Source: Epiperipatus broadwayi (taxonomy: Eukaryota > Onychophora > Udeonychophora > Euonychophora > Peripatidae). Taken from it: a stretch of DNA of 64,000 nt. The stretch covers positions 3,536,165 through 3,600,164 of the forward strand of contig JAQFVV010012511.1 in the NCBI GenBank assembly GCA_028023455.1, in the 5' to 3' direction. This document shows, in pieces, positions 48,201-60,900 of the stretch (its first letter is position 1; each line of letters opens with the position of its first letter). The position numbers and the translations under genes were made by a program. Below the pieces are notes generated by a model, which was not told the origin of the DNA, ran no database searches, and saw only the letters and a list, made by a program, of their open reading frames with translations.

Positions 48201-49800
48201 GACAAAAATTGCCAACTTCACAGATTTTAAGCTTATCTCTCTCGTATAAGTTTTTTTTTTTTGTATATTTATCCATATAAGTTAATTTTCAAAACTATGA
48301 AAATTACAAATGCAAAATTTTGTATAATTAAAATTGAAAAGTAGCATTTTATTAAATCTTGCAAAATGTTATAGATAAATTGTTATAAATTTTAATAAAA
48401 TTAAATAACAAAAACATTTTAAAATTATATTTTATATCTATATTTAGTGTTAGGATAAATGAAAGGATAAACAAATTTTATAATTTACAAGTTTTACGAA
48501 TCTGCTAGAAAAAATATATAAAATTTTAATATCATTTTCAAGTTTCATGCTTAAACATAATTCTTAAAAAGTATTATTAACACTTTATATGCACAAAATA
48601 TATGCTGTTGCTTCTTCTATAGTGAAACATAGCTCTTTCTTGTGGACTTGAATTAAATTAATAAATAGAATAAAAATCAGACCAATCTTTTCCATTATAT
48701 AATTATTTTTCAAATAAACAATGTATCCTTATCAAGTATGCTGAAAATTTGAATATCTATAATCACAATACAATAAGAATATTAATAGATATTTTTGCTA
48801 TTCTCTTTATTTTATAGTGAAAATTTTTAAACATGCAATCACAATTAATTTGCATCTGCAATGACACAGTTTTATGACATTTCAATTACAATTAGTATCT
48901 CATACTGTTCCTAAGAAATGTTAAATTGTTTATATAAAAAAATTTGTAAAATATCACCAGAAAGTGAAATAAAATTCCTTTTAAGTGGATTAAGTTGACA
49001 GCTTTATAAAATCAATTGATTGCTTTCTTATAATCAGTTATTATAATGAAATGAATTTGCTTATTATTGTTGGTATTTGTCTTATAACTATATCAGGGTC
49101 CTAGGTGCTATATTGAATTTTTAAAAAACTGACTTGAGACATAATTTTCACAATAACTTCAGTTTTAATAATGTTAGAACAAAATGCTATGTATTGAAAG
49201 AAAATTAAAAAACTAAGGAAAACAATAAAGCTAAGACAAATAGTGATTAACATTAAAAAAGTAAGGATAAAAAAAGAAATTTCAACTTTCAAAATAATTA
49301 TTATTTTTAATATTTGTTCATAATTTCTATTTTATCATTAATTGTTTAAATTACATCTTCATTGATAACTTCTTTGTATTCCTCACAAAATTTTCATTCA
49401 AACCATGTATAATACATGTTTACCCTGCTTAGTGATTGGCTACTTAGCAATATTGCACAATAGTTATCATCATCAATTTGTACTCACTACTTCGATTTAC
49501 AATCGATTATTCGCTATAATGATCGGGAAAAAAAAATTGGCAGCCATCTTGAATTTTGCATCACTGATGACATCAGAGAATAAGTATTTTAAATACATTT
49601 TACCCAAAAGCAAAAGTACATTACTGTAATATGTATACAGGTAATGACTTTGCTGTAATTGTATAGCACATACAATGTTTTATTTATAAAGCACAATGTT
49701 AGTGCTTCATTCAGTATTTTGATTATAAAACATATAAACTTAAAATATATATAATTACTGAATCTGTAATACTGTATACATATAAGTGTTGAATGTCTTT
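44410..49800. other. AT-rich DNA, no gene identified
   Basis: It contains a 10-C run at 46,378-46,387 and a GGGTTCAAATCTG B-box-like trace near 45,925. Isolated less AT-rich patches lie at 46,690-46,735, 47,150-47,220 and 47,990-48,020. None gives a supported frame or RNA. Confidence 0.4.
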
Positions 49801-49808
49801 AGAAAAAT

Positions 49809-49950
49809 TAAGCTTTATTTAAAAACGAATATTTTGTGTAAGTTATTTAAAAATGAATGTTTTGCATAAGTTATTTAAAAATGAATATTTTGCATAATTT
49901 ATTTAAGAATCAATATTCTGCTTAAGTAAGTTAAAAATCAATAATTCTAT
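49809..49950 (+). repeat. Five-copy tandem repeat of a 28-bp unit
   Basis: Units begin at 49,809, 49,839, 49,867, 49,895 and 49,923 with the consensus TAAGTTATTTAAAAATGAAT followed by ATTTTGCA. The last units are the most diverged. Confidence 0.85.
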
Positions 49951-49959
49951 ACAGCATAT

Positions 49960-50780
49960 AAGTAATATTTTAAATCTTAGTAAATCCTTCATTCTGCTGT
50001 AACCCACCTTAATTAGAGATTAAGCTATACAGATATTCTTAAATCAGATTCTTATTATCGCCTTTGTAGTGCGACTAAGTAATACTATTTATGAACTGAC
50101 CAGTGGTAGTGGCGCTGATAGAAGCTAACATTTGGCGTAATTAATTTAGGAAAATATTAAATTAGCATGGCGAATGTGTTGCTAGTTAGCATAAATATGC
50201 ATAACTTCTTGCTATACCTAAAATGGCCTACATCAGGATCATTTCCATGTCAAGTAATGCCTTGAAAGTTTAGACAGCTGTGACAGTTATTTGTATTTGA
50301 AGGAACCAAAGCATTCCAAGGGCTTGTTAAGCATCTGTTCCATTCACTTGGGTAAAAGGGCCTCTTCATATTATAGCAAGTAGCATGGTTTGGGGAACCG
50401 ATTACTAGGTAATGAACCTCAATTAAGAACACATTTGAAACATATATATTCTGATACTATAGTTTATAATTCCCTAGAATCTGAAGTTCAACTGCCCAAC
50501 ATCAGTTCAACCTCCCATAGAGATTAACATTGGCTTTGATCCGATTCAGAAACTGAGTTAGTACGATTATTTGTGTAGTAATTGTATATAATATCATGCA
50601 AATATCATTATAAGTTATGTTTAAACTTAGTAAAAATAATAATATAATCCCCAGCTATTGCCCATAATTGATCACTCTAACAATTACTGATTTTCACGAT
50701 GTAGACCATGGCATAGGTTAGGACATAAAAGATGGTATAAGCATACTGTCAGTCTGCAACTCATAATCTATTTAGACATT
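49960..50780. other. Non-coding DNA of mixed composition
   Basis: The part 50,230-50,430 is less AT-rich and complex, and its minus strand is open for 60 codons without a recognisable motif. I see no repeat partner within the window. Confidence 0.4.
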
Positions 50781-50796
50781 TTGCAATCCTAAATTT

Positions 50797-51050
50797 CACT
50801 CACCTGTGCGTGAGCAAGTATAATTGGTTTTGTTTAGGGTTTATTGATAATCACATTAAACATTTTGTAAATCTAAGTATTCACTCATCTGTGTGTGAGC
50901 AGTATATATATAATTTGCGTTATCATTTACTGACTATTCATTAATATTCTTTGTAAACCTAAGTATTCACTCACCTGCATGTGAGCACTATATAATTTGC
51001 TTTATTATATTCTTTGTAACCCTGAATATTCACTCACCTGTGGGTGAGCA
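50797..51050 (+). repeat. Four spaced copies of a palindromic CTCACCTG..GTGAG motif
   Basis: CACTCACCTGTGCGTGAGCA (about 50,797) recurs with few changes at about 50,880, 50,967 and 51,031. Each is preceded by TTGTAA(A/C)CCTAAGTATT-like sequence, spaced 63-87 bp. Each unit can form a small hairpin CTCAC/GTGAG and holds a CACCTG E-box. This is either a degenerate tandem repeat or a cluster of regulatory sites. Confidence 0.75.
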
Positions 51051-51059
51051 ATATGTACA

Positions 51060-52120
51060 TAATTTATTTTGCTTTATAACTTATTAAGTGTTCCATTAAA
51101 TTTATGAAATGTAAATTTATCCAGTCTCCATTCTTGCTCATTACTTTATGAATCATTAGTTAAGTTATATATCATGTGTTGGGGGTGTGTGTGTCTCATG
51201 TTTTACTGCTTTACTATTGCTGGAACATGAATAAAGAAAATCGAGTGTAACATCAGGAATGTCATTCACAATGGGTTGACTTGGAAGCACAGGTAAGAGA
51301 ATTGAGGTATGATTAGACATAGGATATTACTATCTCAATTTGGTCAGCTTTTGGTTTTCTGGCTCGGACTCTTGGTCTGTTGAGCAAATGTACAAATCTA
51401 ACCATTACAATACAAAAATATTTTTCTGCTTCCAATTATTTTTATAATTTATATTTTGCAAATTAGGAAGCAGTAACAATTCATAAAAGTCAAGAATGCT
51501 ACTTCTTTAACTTTTTCTGTTTTAAACCTCTTCTTATTTATTTCAGAGTGTACGTGAAACACACATGTAGAGGTTGAGATAGATGAAATATTAGAAAATG
51601 GAGTATAGATTTTTGTGGCAATATGTTTATATTTCTATAAATAAAAATATTTTAAAGGTAATACATTGCACTAGAAGACTACAACATTGAGAAATGATGT
51701 ATCTCTATTGCTAATTTATGAAATTATATTAAAAACTATTTACTGTAATAAATAGTCTATTATTTATATAGCATCCTTATGCTCAGAGCTTATGTATATA
51801 TAAGCCAACCTTTTCTCATTGTGCTGAAATCCGGGCTTTAATCTATTGAGTATCTGAATTTTAAATAAATATTGTTTTTGATATTAATGTTATATATTGT
51901 TCAGCTTTTTTTAAAATAATGAACTTAATCTTCACTTTTTTTGTCTTAATTTAAAAATATATTAGCAAAAATATAATTGGAAATATTTATTATGTAATTT
52001 AAACATCTACTAAAATTATTAAAATTTTATTGTAGTTATGTAAACAATATATTGTGATGTTTTTTTCTAGTTTTTTTCTTTATCTGTATATTCTCCATCT
52101 TAACTAATTCATAGCACAGC
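51060..52120. other. AT-rich DNA, nothing identified
   Basis: A GTGTGTGTGT tract lies near 51,186. A CACAGGTAAGAG donor-like site near 51,290 has no supported exon around it. Confidence 0.4.
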
Positions 52121-52129
52121 CATTCATCT

Positions 52130-53450
52130 TCACAGAAACTCGGTGCTGCTCTCTTACATTGTGCATGCATTTTGCAAATCACTTGTTAGGTGAGATAAAG
52201 ATATCAAACAATCTCTATGCCTATATAGACAGTTCTATACTTTTTATTTCACCAATCTTTTACAAGATAGGTACCAGTTTCCATCCACTTTTACCAACTT
52301 ATGGAACAGTGTAAAGATGCTTTTAAATTTTTTGCTATTTTTATCAGAGCATTACTTTATCTTAACTCCATTTTATTGCAAACATTTACCAAATTAGAAA
52401 ATCAGATCACCTTTTTCATTATTAAATTTATTTCATGATCAATCTTCACTTGCTAGGGTGAACTAGAGATATCAAACTCCTGATGTGAATCTAAGGGTCC
52501 AAGTTTGAATCCCATGCTAGTATGGTCACTGGTCAGTCCAGCAACACCTGTAGAAAAGGGAAGAATAATACGTTGAAACATTGTGCATATATTAACCTGT
52601 TTGATGTACCATTACTAACAATTGAATGTATTTGGAATATTTAAATAAAGTCAAATTTTTCTAAAGACATTCAATACACGTATTAGATAATGGAAATAGT
52701 CCAATATAAAAATATAATCAAATTCCTGAATCTTCATTATTTTATTGGCAGTTCAATATTTTTCCAAGTAAGGGCTGATTTTTTTAAAAATATCTTGTGG
52801 TATAGTTAATAATTTTTAAAATATTGCAGAGATAATCTTAATTTTTTTATTTATTTGTACATCTTTCATCTCATTTTCAGCATATTATAACTATTATAAG
52901 CATAGAAATTCAGAGTACTCTCTCTTACTGTGCATGCCCTTCACTCTTTGATCTTTTCATTCTGTTGACTGCTCAATACTTTTCCGTTACAGCACTTTCA
53001 TGCAAAGTAAGGACTAGCCAATTTTTAACATTTTGTGGAAGGATGAACAGTCATTGCATTGCAGAAATATTTTCAAATATTTATGGTTTTTATTGTTATG
53101 TCTCATCCGAACTTTATCATTTTGCAACCATTTACCAGACAATAAAATCATACCACCACTCTCATCATACAAGCATTTTGTGAATAGCTTTCCCATAGGT
53201 GATCTAGAAGTATCAAATACCTGAATCTCAAAGTCCAATGTTGTTGGCTTAATACTTTTTTACAGCTCTTTCAGGTAATGCAGGGGCTGATTTCTATACA
53301 CATTTAGTATCTTGTGAACAGTGCAACAGTTGTTTACATATTTTGAAGTTTTTTTAGACTTTTTTGTCAGTGCATTTTTTTATATCAACACCTATCCCAA
53401 TATACTACAATATTAAATCATATAACAAACAATGCTATTATGATACATGT
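52130..53450 (+). repeat. Old, diverged tandem repeat region
   Basis: Blocks recur at irregular 200-750 bp spacing. Examples are GTGA(A)CTAGA(A/G).TATCAAA (52,190, 52,458, 53,200), CAAACATTTACCA versus CAACCATTTACCAG (52,378 and 53,124), and AATA(C/T)TTTT(C/T).(A)AGTAAGG(G)CT (52,755, 52,975, 53,250). Small open frames on both strands in 52,965-53,240 are shadows of this repeat. Confidence 0.55.
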
Positions 53451-53479
53451 TATGTTTCTGTTATATCTGCCAAAGAAGA

Positions 53480-56400
53480 ACAGGAGTGGGAAGATATTAT
53501 TTACCATGTCAACCACCTGCTAGGTAGTAAGGGTTTTAATTGTTTTTCTGCCTTACTTTATTTTCTCATTAAGAAAAGCTAGATGCATTTGGATCTATTA
53601 CTTATAATCTTAAGCCTGCTTAAAATTTTTTTAAAAAAAAAACAAACATTCTTTTTACCAAATCTGGATTTGAATTCCTGATTGTATGCAAGACAGGGAG
53701 AGGGCCCAACTTCTATACTTTAGCTATACAAGTCTGCAAGACTATTTATAGGTAAATTACCTTGTTTATATATAAATATTTTATTTATTTATTGTTTATA
53801 TAAGTATCATTATTTTTCATCTATCTTATTTTTTAATAATTATAATCTTTGTTGATAATCTAGGATTTATTGAATTAATAAATTATGAAATTCTTCAATT
53901 TTTTTTTTTTTTTTAAACAAGTCTTTTTTAAAGAGTATTAAGAGTCTTAAGGGAAATGGGAGTGTAAATAGTTTCAGAAGGGATTCATATTTCACCTTTT
54001 GCATTATTAGAAATTCCTTAGAAATTGGCATCGCTGACTGTCTTGTGACTGGCTTGCTGCTCTTAAGACTGCTTCTTCCTCTTGGATGATTTCTACCCTG
54101 GAGTCAAGATATGGTCAAATAGTTTACATTATCTTCTAAGCGTAATTTCTGATTTATTGTAAACTATTTACATGTACATAATTTACATTTCTAAACATTA
54201 TATATATGTATGTGTATGTTTGTGTATTCACACATATGCATATCCTTAATTCAAATGTAAACACAAGCATATGATTGTACACACATATTTATATTTCATG
54301 CACACACCGAGCTTTGTTTTTTTTTTTTTGTATGTTATCTTTTTGAATTGTTAAATGTTTTAGAAATATTAAAATCTTATTTATATCTTTTCAAATACAT
54401 TTACCCCTTAGTAATAATACAGTTATTAATATAGAGCACAATTTTCAAGTTGTATTTTCCTCCTTTTCTTTTCATATGTTGCTGACCTGACTAGTAAACT
54501 ATCTATCATGAGAATTGAATCAGTTCCCTTTAGATTCGTGAATGCTGAAATTAATAGAATATTCGATGCTACTCGGTTATTCTGTCAAAACTAGTCAGTA
54601 TGAATTTTATATACTTATTTAAGAGGGTCTTTTTAATTTCTCATTTTTTTTTTGTGAAGTCAAGGTTAAGGAATGATTTTCAAACATTATAGTTTTTTTC
54701 ATTAGTTATCTTACATAGTTGTTACCATTATCATGTGAGTAAATGACCTTGCAATCACATCTTTTTGTAAGAAGATTCATTATTTTATAATTAAGCTGCA
54801 GTCACTTGAGATAGCTTATAAAAGCTTATATGTCTTGAAATATCAAAAGCTGTATTAAATTGAATTAAAAGAATATCAGAAAATTCTAAGCTACCTATAT
54901 TGTTGGTCACTTGTTTTGAAACAAAGTAACAAATACTTAATCAGCTTCTATTTGAACTTTTATTTGAAGCATTATTAATGCAATTGAAACTGTATTATTT
55001 TATCATGTTATGAGATAATATAATTCATTGTAAAATGTTTTAAGCTTCTGAAAAGTAAAAAAAAAAGCTGACAACTAGTATTGAGATGAATGGATTCCAT
55101 CATTACAACAATGAGTGGAAAAACCTAATGGATGATAAATCATTCTGAAAAAAATGTATCTTGATATCATCTAATTATAAAAATAATAATTGCTGAATCT
55201 GTTTTTGGGCAGAAAAATTTTATTCAGCAATCTATAGCATAAAATTTTTATATATTGTAAGAGCATATTCACACATGTACACACTTAGTATCTGCTGCAC
55301 CAAGTGAAAAAAATTAATAACATACTATTTTTGAATTTTTTAAAAGAATTCTTATATATTAAAAAATATATATCTTACCTATGATAAATATTAATGTGAA
55401 ATTTAAGATAAAAATACTTAAAGTGTGATATAATGCATAATAATTGAACAATTTTCCAATAAAAAAAAACTTGAACCTTTCTTCTTTTACTATAATTATA
55501 AAAAGAAACCTAAGATTATATACATAATTGTTAGATATTATGATTTTAATCCCTAAGTTCTATAATGATATTTCAAGTTCTTCAGAAATATCATCTAAAA
55601 CTTAAGGTTCAAATTAACCATACAATATAAACACTGATATATTGCTCTTTAAGAGACTCATCATTTTTTAAAAGTGCATGGCTTTTTAAAACCCATGGCT
55701 TTATATTGGTTCTTCATAAATGCATTTTAAACGTTTTTGGCCCCCTTTGTTTTAAAACATCTAATAAAAACAAATAACTTTTATTGAAGATAGTGAAAAA
55801 GCAATTACCATTTAGATAGATAATCTTTATTTATGCAATTTTATAAGCTTTTATACAAGCTGACCATAGTTTCCTCTTCTAGATCTTCATATACTTTCTG
55901 CATTTATAGTTTGTGATGATATGTAATTGAGAATAAATCATGTTCTCAGTTTTAGAATGATTTTAAACATCATACATATACTTTATAATGGCAAGTTAAG
56001 GTGAACATAGACAATCCTTAGTTTACGTTTGCTTTTTGCAAAAAAAAAAAAAAATTACCAATGCCTATTGTTTATTAATATAGAATTATTTTCTCTATGG
56101 ATAAACATAAACCAAGCCTTGTCACTATAGAATGTTATAAGCCATCTCGTCCTGTGATAGAGTTTAAGAAAAGCTAACTAGATATAAATAACAAAAAGAC
56201 AAATGCTGAGCAGAGAGGAAAAGTAAAAAAAAAAATTAATGAAACTGCTCATATGATAATGGTAAATAAACTCTTAAGTTAAACTAATATATTATTTGGA
56301 AATCATTCATTAACCTTGTCCTTAAAAAAAAAAGAGAGAGAAATCAGGAGGACTTCATAGGTAAGTATATGAAATTTCTACTGACTGTTGTATTCGACAG

Positions 56401-56680
56401 AATATTTTTTAATTAATGCATTTATTGTTTTGTATGCAACACCTATAAGATAACAAGTCTAGAAACAGCACAGGCATTAAAAACATGAAGATGTTAGCAA
56501 AACTTTTTGCAAATTTTATGGACTCTAGTTGAAACAACTCATCTAATTAGTTCTGACCTCATTTTTGAAACCTAAGTGACCATTTTGAAATTGATCTAGT
56601 TTGTTCATATTATGAATAAATTTAATTGGTGCTTGTATTATAGATAAAGATGCTGTTGGATGGTGCTGTTTTCACGCTAA
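53480..56680. other. AT-rich DNA, no gene supported
   Basis: A minus-strand open stretch at about 54,010-54,110 (reading DSRVEIIQEEEAVLRAASQS) is more complex than its surroundings, but I cannot support it as an exon. The rest is low-complexity A/T. Confidence 0.4.
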
Positions 56681-56889
56681 AACTATAAAATATGAACATT
56701 CACGGGCTTTGATTTTAATAATTTTTCTGTGCTTTTTTGTAATGCGAAAATAAAAACAAAACAAAATCGTCTTTTTTAAATATTATTTTTTATTAACGTA
56801 TACAATTTAAATGATAATAATAAATGTAAAATAAAATCAACAAATTACAATTTGATTCATGTTTTTTATATCGTATACTTTTTAAATTG

Positions 56890-57240
56890 TGTTACGGCTT
56901 TTTTTTATCAATTTTCTATCGGATATTTTTTTACTTGTATTTTGGCTTTTTTTTTTTATCAATTTTCTATCGGATATTTTTTTAGTTGTGTTACAACTTT
57001 TTTTGTTATTGTTTAACTAAAAAATCACAATCGTAATAAAAATAAAAGTTGTTACGGTTAGATTTAGGGTTAGTTTTAGGGTTAGTTTAGGGTTAGGTTA
57101 ATAATCGTAATAAAAATAAAAGTTGTTATGGTTAGATTTAGGGTTTGTTTTAGGGTTAGTTTAGAGTTAGGTTTAGGGTTAGTTTTAGGGTTAGTTTAGG
57201 GTTAGTTTTAGGGTTAGTTTTAGAGTTAGTGTTCTGTTTG
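56890..57240 (+). repeat. TTAGGG-like imperfect tandem repeat plus duplicated 5' segments
   Basis: From about 57,058 a GGGTTAGTTTTAGGGTTAGT-like array runs to 57,230, broken by a duplicated AATCGTAATAAAAATAAAAG unit (57,029 and 57,103). Immediately upstream TATCAATTTTCTATCGGATA is duplicated (about 56,908 and 56,957). This is interstitial telomere-like sequence or a G/T-rich minisatellite, not a chromosome end. Confidence 0.75.
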
Positions 57241-57759
57241 TTTATAATGCTAAAATAAAAAAATTCAAAATCGTAACCGTACTCAGACAGAAGAAAGAAA
57301 CTCAAACTTTTTAAACAACAACAAACACATACAAATGTCATCTTTACTTATTAAACATGTTTATAATATTTGCTTTTTATTAAATTTACAAAAAAACCTG
57401 TATATTTGGAAATTTCTTACTGGATATTTTTTTCGTACCGCTCTTTTTTACTTCAAAAATATACAGATGGTAGAATGTTCTTTGTCTCGTGGAATGTTAC
57501 TAACAGTACGTTACTTGACACGTTACCTAATTGCAATTCAATAAAAACATAGATATTTAACATTTTCCCAAATAAAAGTTCAATACAGTACGTTGTAAAA
57601 AGTCTTATAATTATTGTTTTAAAAAATCTGAACATTTCAATAGTTTAAAATAAAAAAAAATCCAATGAAAACAACATTTCAATACAATTCAAATGCAAAC
57701 TCTTTCATCAAGCCGTAATTATTTTATAAATTGTGCGAATTTGGAAAATGTATTTGCTG

Positions 57760-57930
57760 CTATGCGACATACATGCTGTACTGCGACGTGACATAGCGGC
57801 CTGCATTCTGTAGCACAACAAAAAAGTTGTATTATAGAAAACGCGGGTTCAAACGTGTCGGCCGCAGAAACAGCATTTTTATGTATTTTGGCGCGAAAAA
57901 CGCGCCATAGAGCGGTGCCTTTAGCTAAAA
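57760..57930. other. CG-rich patch with GGCGCG-AAAAA-CGCGCC hairpin
   Basis: In strongly AT-rich DNA this patch has many CG steps and a perfect six-pair GC stem with five-A loop at 57,890-57,906. GCGGGTTCAAACGTG near 57,843 resembles a polymerase III B box, but no A box or cloverleaf is convincing. Function unknown. Confidence 0.5.
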
Positions 57931-57949
57931 GATGAGTACCATTTAATTC

Positions 57950-60900
57950 ATTGAAAAGTTGTATAAACTTATAAGAGGATGATCAATGTGATAGTTGAAT
58001 TCCATTATTACAATAATGAATGTATTTTTGAGCAGCCAGAAAGCTAAACAGATCATTGGTCAGCATAAATTCATATGATCACTCTTTTAACTTGACACAC
58101 CTAATAATATCTCAAATTTAAAAATTAATATTTAATTTTGATCTTAATTGTTTTATAATTTTTAAAATCCCACAGCTCTTTTTGTTACAGAAATTATTTC
58201 TCTATACAAATTAGTTATTTTATTTATGTTACCCTAATGAGTGCATTGGTTGGAATTATCTGAGATTTTGATGAGTATTTCTGATCTTCTTCATTTTCAT
58301 TGGGCCTGTTTATACTAATTAGTAATATTTACAAGAAAATCAAGTGACCAACAATTTTTAGTTAAGATCACAACGATACTAACATATATGAATGAAGTAT
58401 CTTTTTTTTTTTTTCAATATTATTTTTAATTTTTTAATCGCTTACTTCAGTTTTGTGCGGCTATGTAGATATTTAATATATATCCACTCAAATTAATTCA
58501 CTGCATTCTTGGATTGCACTTCATAACAGATTGATCTCTTTCACCATATATATATATATTTCTTGTGAAAAAAAATCTCAAATTTTCAAATGATCACCGT
58601 CAAACTTTCCATTTAAATACTGTGATTATGTTACAATAATTATATACTAATTGGTTTTAAAGCTTAAATTTATTCGTAATCATATATTGATTATTGATTA
58701 TATAAAATAGATATAATAAGCAGCGGAAAAGTATTAAAAACCTGATTAATCATTATCATTCTTTTATCAAATCTTTCAAAACTATTTTGAATAAAAATAT
58801 ATATGAAATAATGATGACCTAAAAAAAATCAATGACGTTACTTACATATATTTTTATTATTTTAATAATATTAGTTCTACTAATTATTATTTAAGATTTA
58901 TTATTTTACTAACATAAACGTTAACTCAATTTGAATATTAATAACACTATTATTAGGAGAATAAGAGAGCAATTCTCATCTTAATAATGCTACTTTGTGT
59001 TTCCTGGAGATGTAAACCACTCTTTGGAAAACTAAAGCTCGGAAACATTGCCTGCAGGAATGACTGACAAAGTAGGATAAAGTGACACCTGCATTTTAAG
59101 GTTTGCCATAATCATGTGTTTGACATGCTCACCTGGATGATAGAAGCTGGAGGAAATAGTGAGTTTGGTTAACATCACAGTCTTTTAATCTTTTTTTTTT
59201 TTAAAAAACTTTGTCAATTTAAATGACTTACAAAGCAATCAGAAGGTGTTGGTAAAAGGAGGAAGAAAATTAAATTATTTAAGATGATTAAAAAATAAAT
59301 AAGATTTTATTAGATGAAGTCTATTTATAATAACATATATATATATATCATTATATTTGTATGTGCTTGTAATGTAGTGATGCCTTTGTAATAAAACTGA
59401 ACTAGATATTAAATAAGTTTTAGCATCTAGCATAAATCAACTTACTATTTGTTAAACATGATGTCTTTTATTTTAAACTTTTTGGGATAAACTGTTTTTT
59501 TTATGTGTGCATATATATATAGCTTTTAAATAATTCACTGTAGGACAAAAGTTTTTTCTACAACCTCTTCTCCATAAAGAAACCGTAATGACTAAAGCAT
59601 TTCTCACTAGGCTTACCACTTAATAACATGTGATTGTAGTTTTTCTATTATTGTTTTAGTCTCCAGTTAAGAATAGATAGATAATTGTTTTCTGTACAAT
59701 TAAGACTAATATAATAAAAAAATAAATAACACAACTCAATGGTAATCCTGTTATCTCTTTTAAAATTATAATATTATTATGGATCATCAGTATTATTAAT
59801 TCAAAAACTTACTAATAAGTACTGAAGTTCACTAAATAAAACTATTCCTAGATAATGGCATATATTTTTATAAATATTTCCATAAAGTCTTTACCTTCAT
59901 TATCCATGTAACTAATCAATATAACTATACGTTAATAAAGAAAAATATGTTCGTTAATAATAAGTTTCCACTCTGTAATTTGTAATACTATAAATTTTAA
60001 TAATAACTGTATAACTTCACTATGCTTTAATTTACTTTATTCATTAGAATAAGCACATTATTTTTAAATAATCTAAAATCAATTACATGTATAATATTTA
60101 TCTATATCAGATGTCACTCATTCATACTTTCATAATCAGAGTATGCATTTGATATTCTCTTGATCTTTTTTATTATTATTATGAATATTAAATCATTCCA
60201 TTAACTTTACTTCACTTTAAATATATATCATTTGTGATAAATCTTTTTCTCTTCTTGCTTTCAACAAATTCTTATTAACATTTTATAGTCTAGCCATTAT
60301 TTTTCAAACATTAAATAAACTATAACAATTACCATGTAAGATCCAGTGATGATAAAAAGTGACTAAAGTGAGAGATACAAAAAGTACAATAACTCAACAA
60401 GTAATAAAAATTATGGGTGCAGTGCTTAAGGCCATATATTCTTGTATCTACGTAAATTCCTATCATGGCCTCCACCTGGCACTTACTGATTTACAGAAAG
60501 GAATGCTACTGACCATAAATCATATATACAGAACTCTATTAACGGTATTTTATTTAGCAATTTACAATGCTATATTGAATAGATAATATTTCATATTCAA
60601 ATATTCCTATCACACAGGATTTTGTTTCCACTACTATCCTGAACCACTACTATTTATTGTATATACTTGGAATATCTCCTTCAATATTGCAAATAAGTTC
60701 TATCATCTTGACATAAATAATTTCTACACTTCATTTAAAAAAAAAAACAAAAACATTCAATATAATATCATAAAGGTTCAAATATTATATTCACAAATGA
60801 TTTTGAATATTTCACAATAATAACATTTTAAAAATAATTCAGATCAAACATAACAAGTTGTATCTAAACAGGTACTGTCTAGAATAATATATTCATAATT

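Noticed and set aside
49540-49580. Hammerhead core around CACTGATGACATCAG
   Set aside because: CTGATGA is followed by CATCAG, which forms a simple palindrome. No GAAA block or cleavage triplet follows.
50797-51050. CRISPR array
   Set aside because: Only four diverged units with irregular spacing in a eukaryotic context; no leader or associated genes.
52965-53240. Coding exon from overlapping open frames
   Set aside because: Frames are open on both strands and coincide with a diverged tandem repeat. No conserved residues are recognised.
57056-57235. Chromosome end (telomere)
   Set aside because: Units are imperfect, and several kilobases of ordinary sequence follow.
60359-60586. Small protein gene
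   Set aside because: AT-rich composition, no domain, no signal or context; the length is expected by chance.
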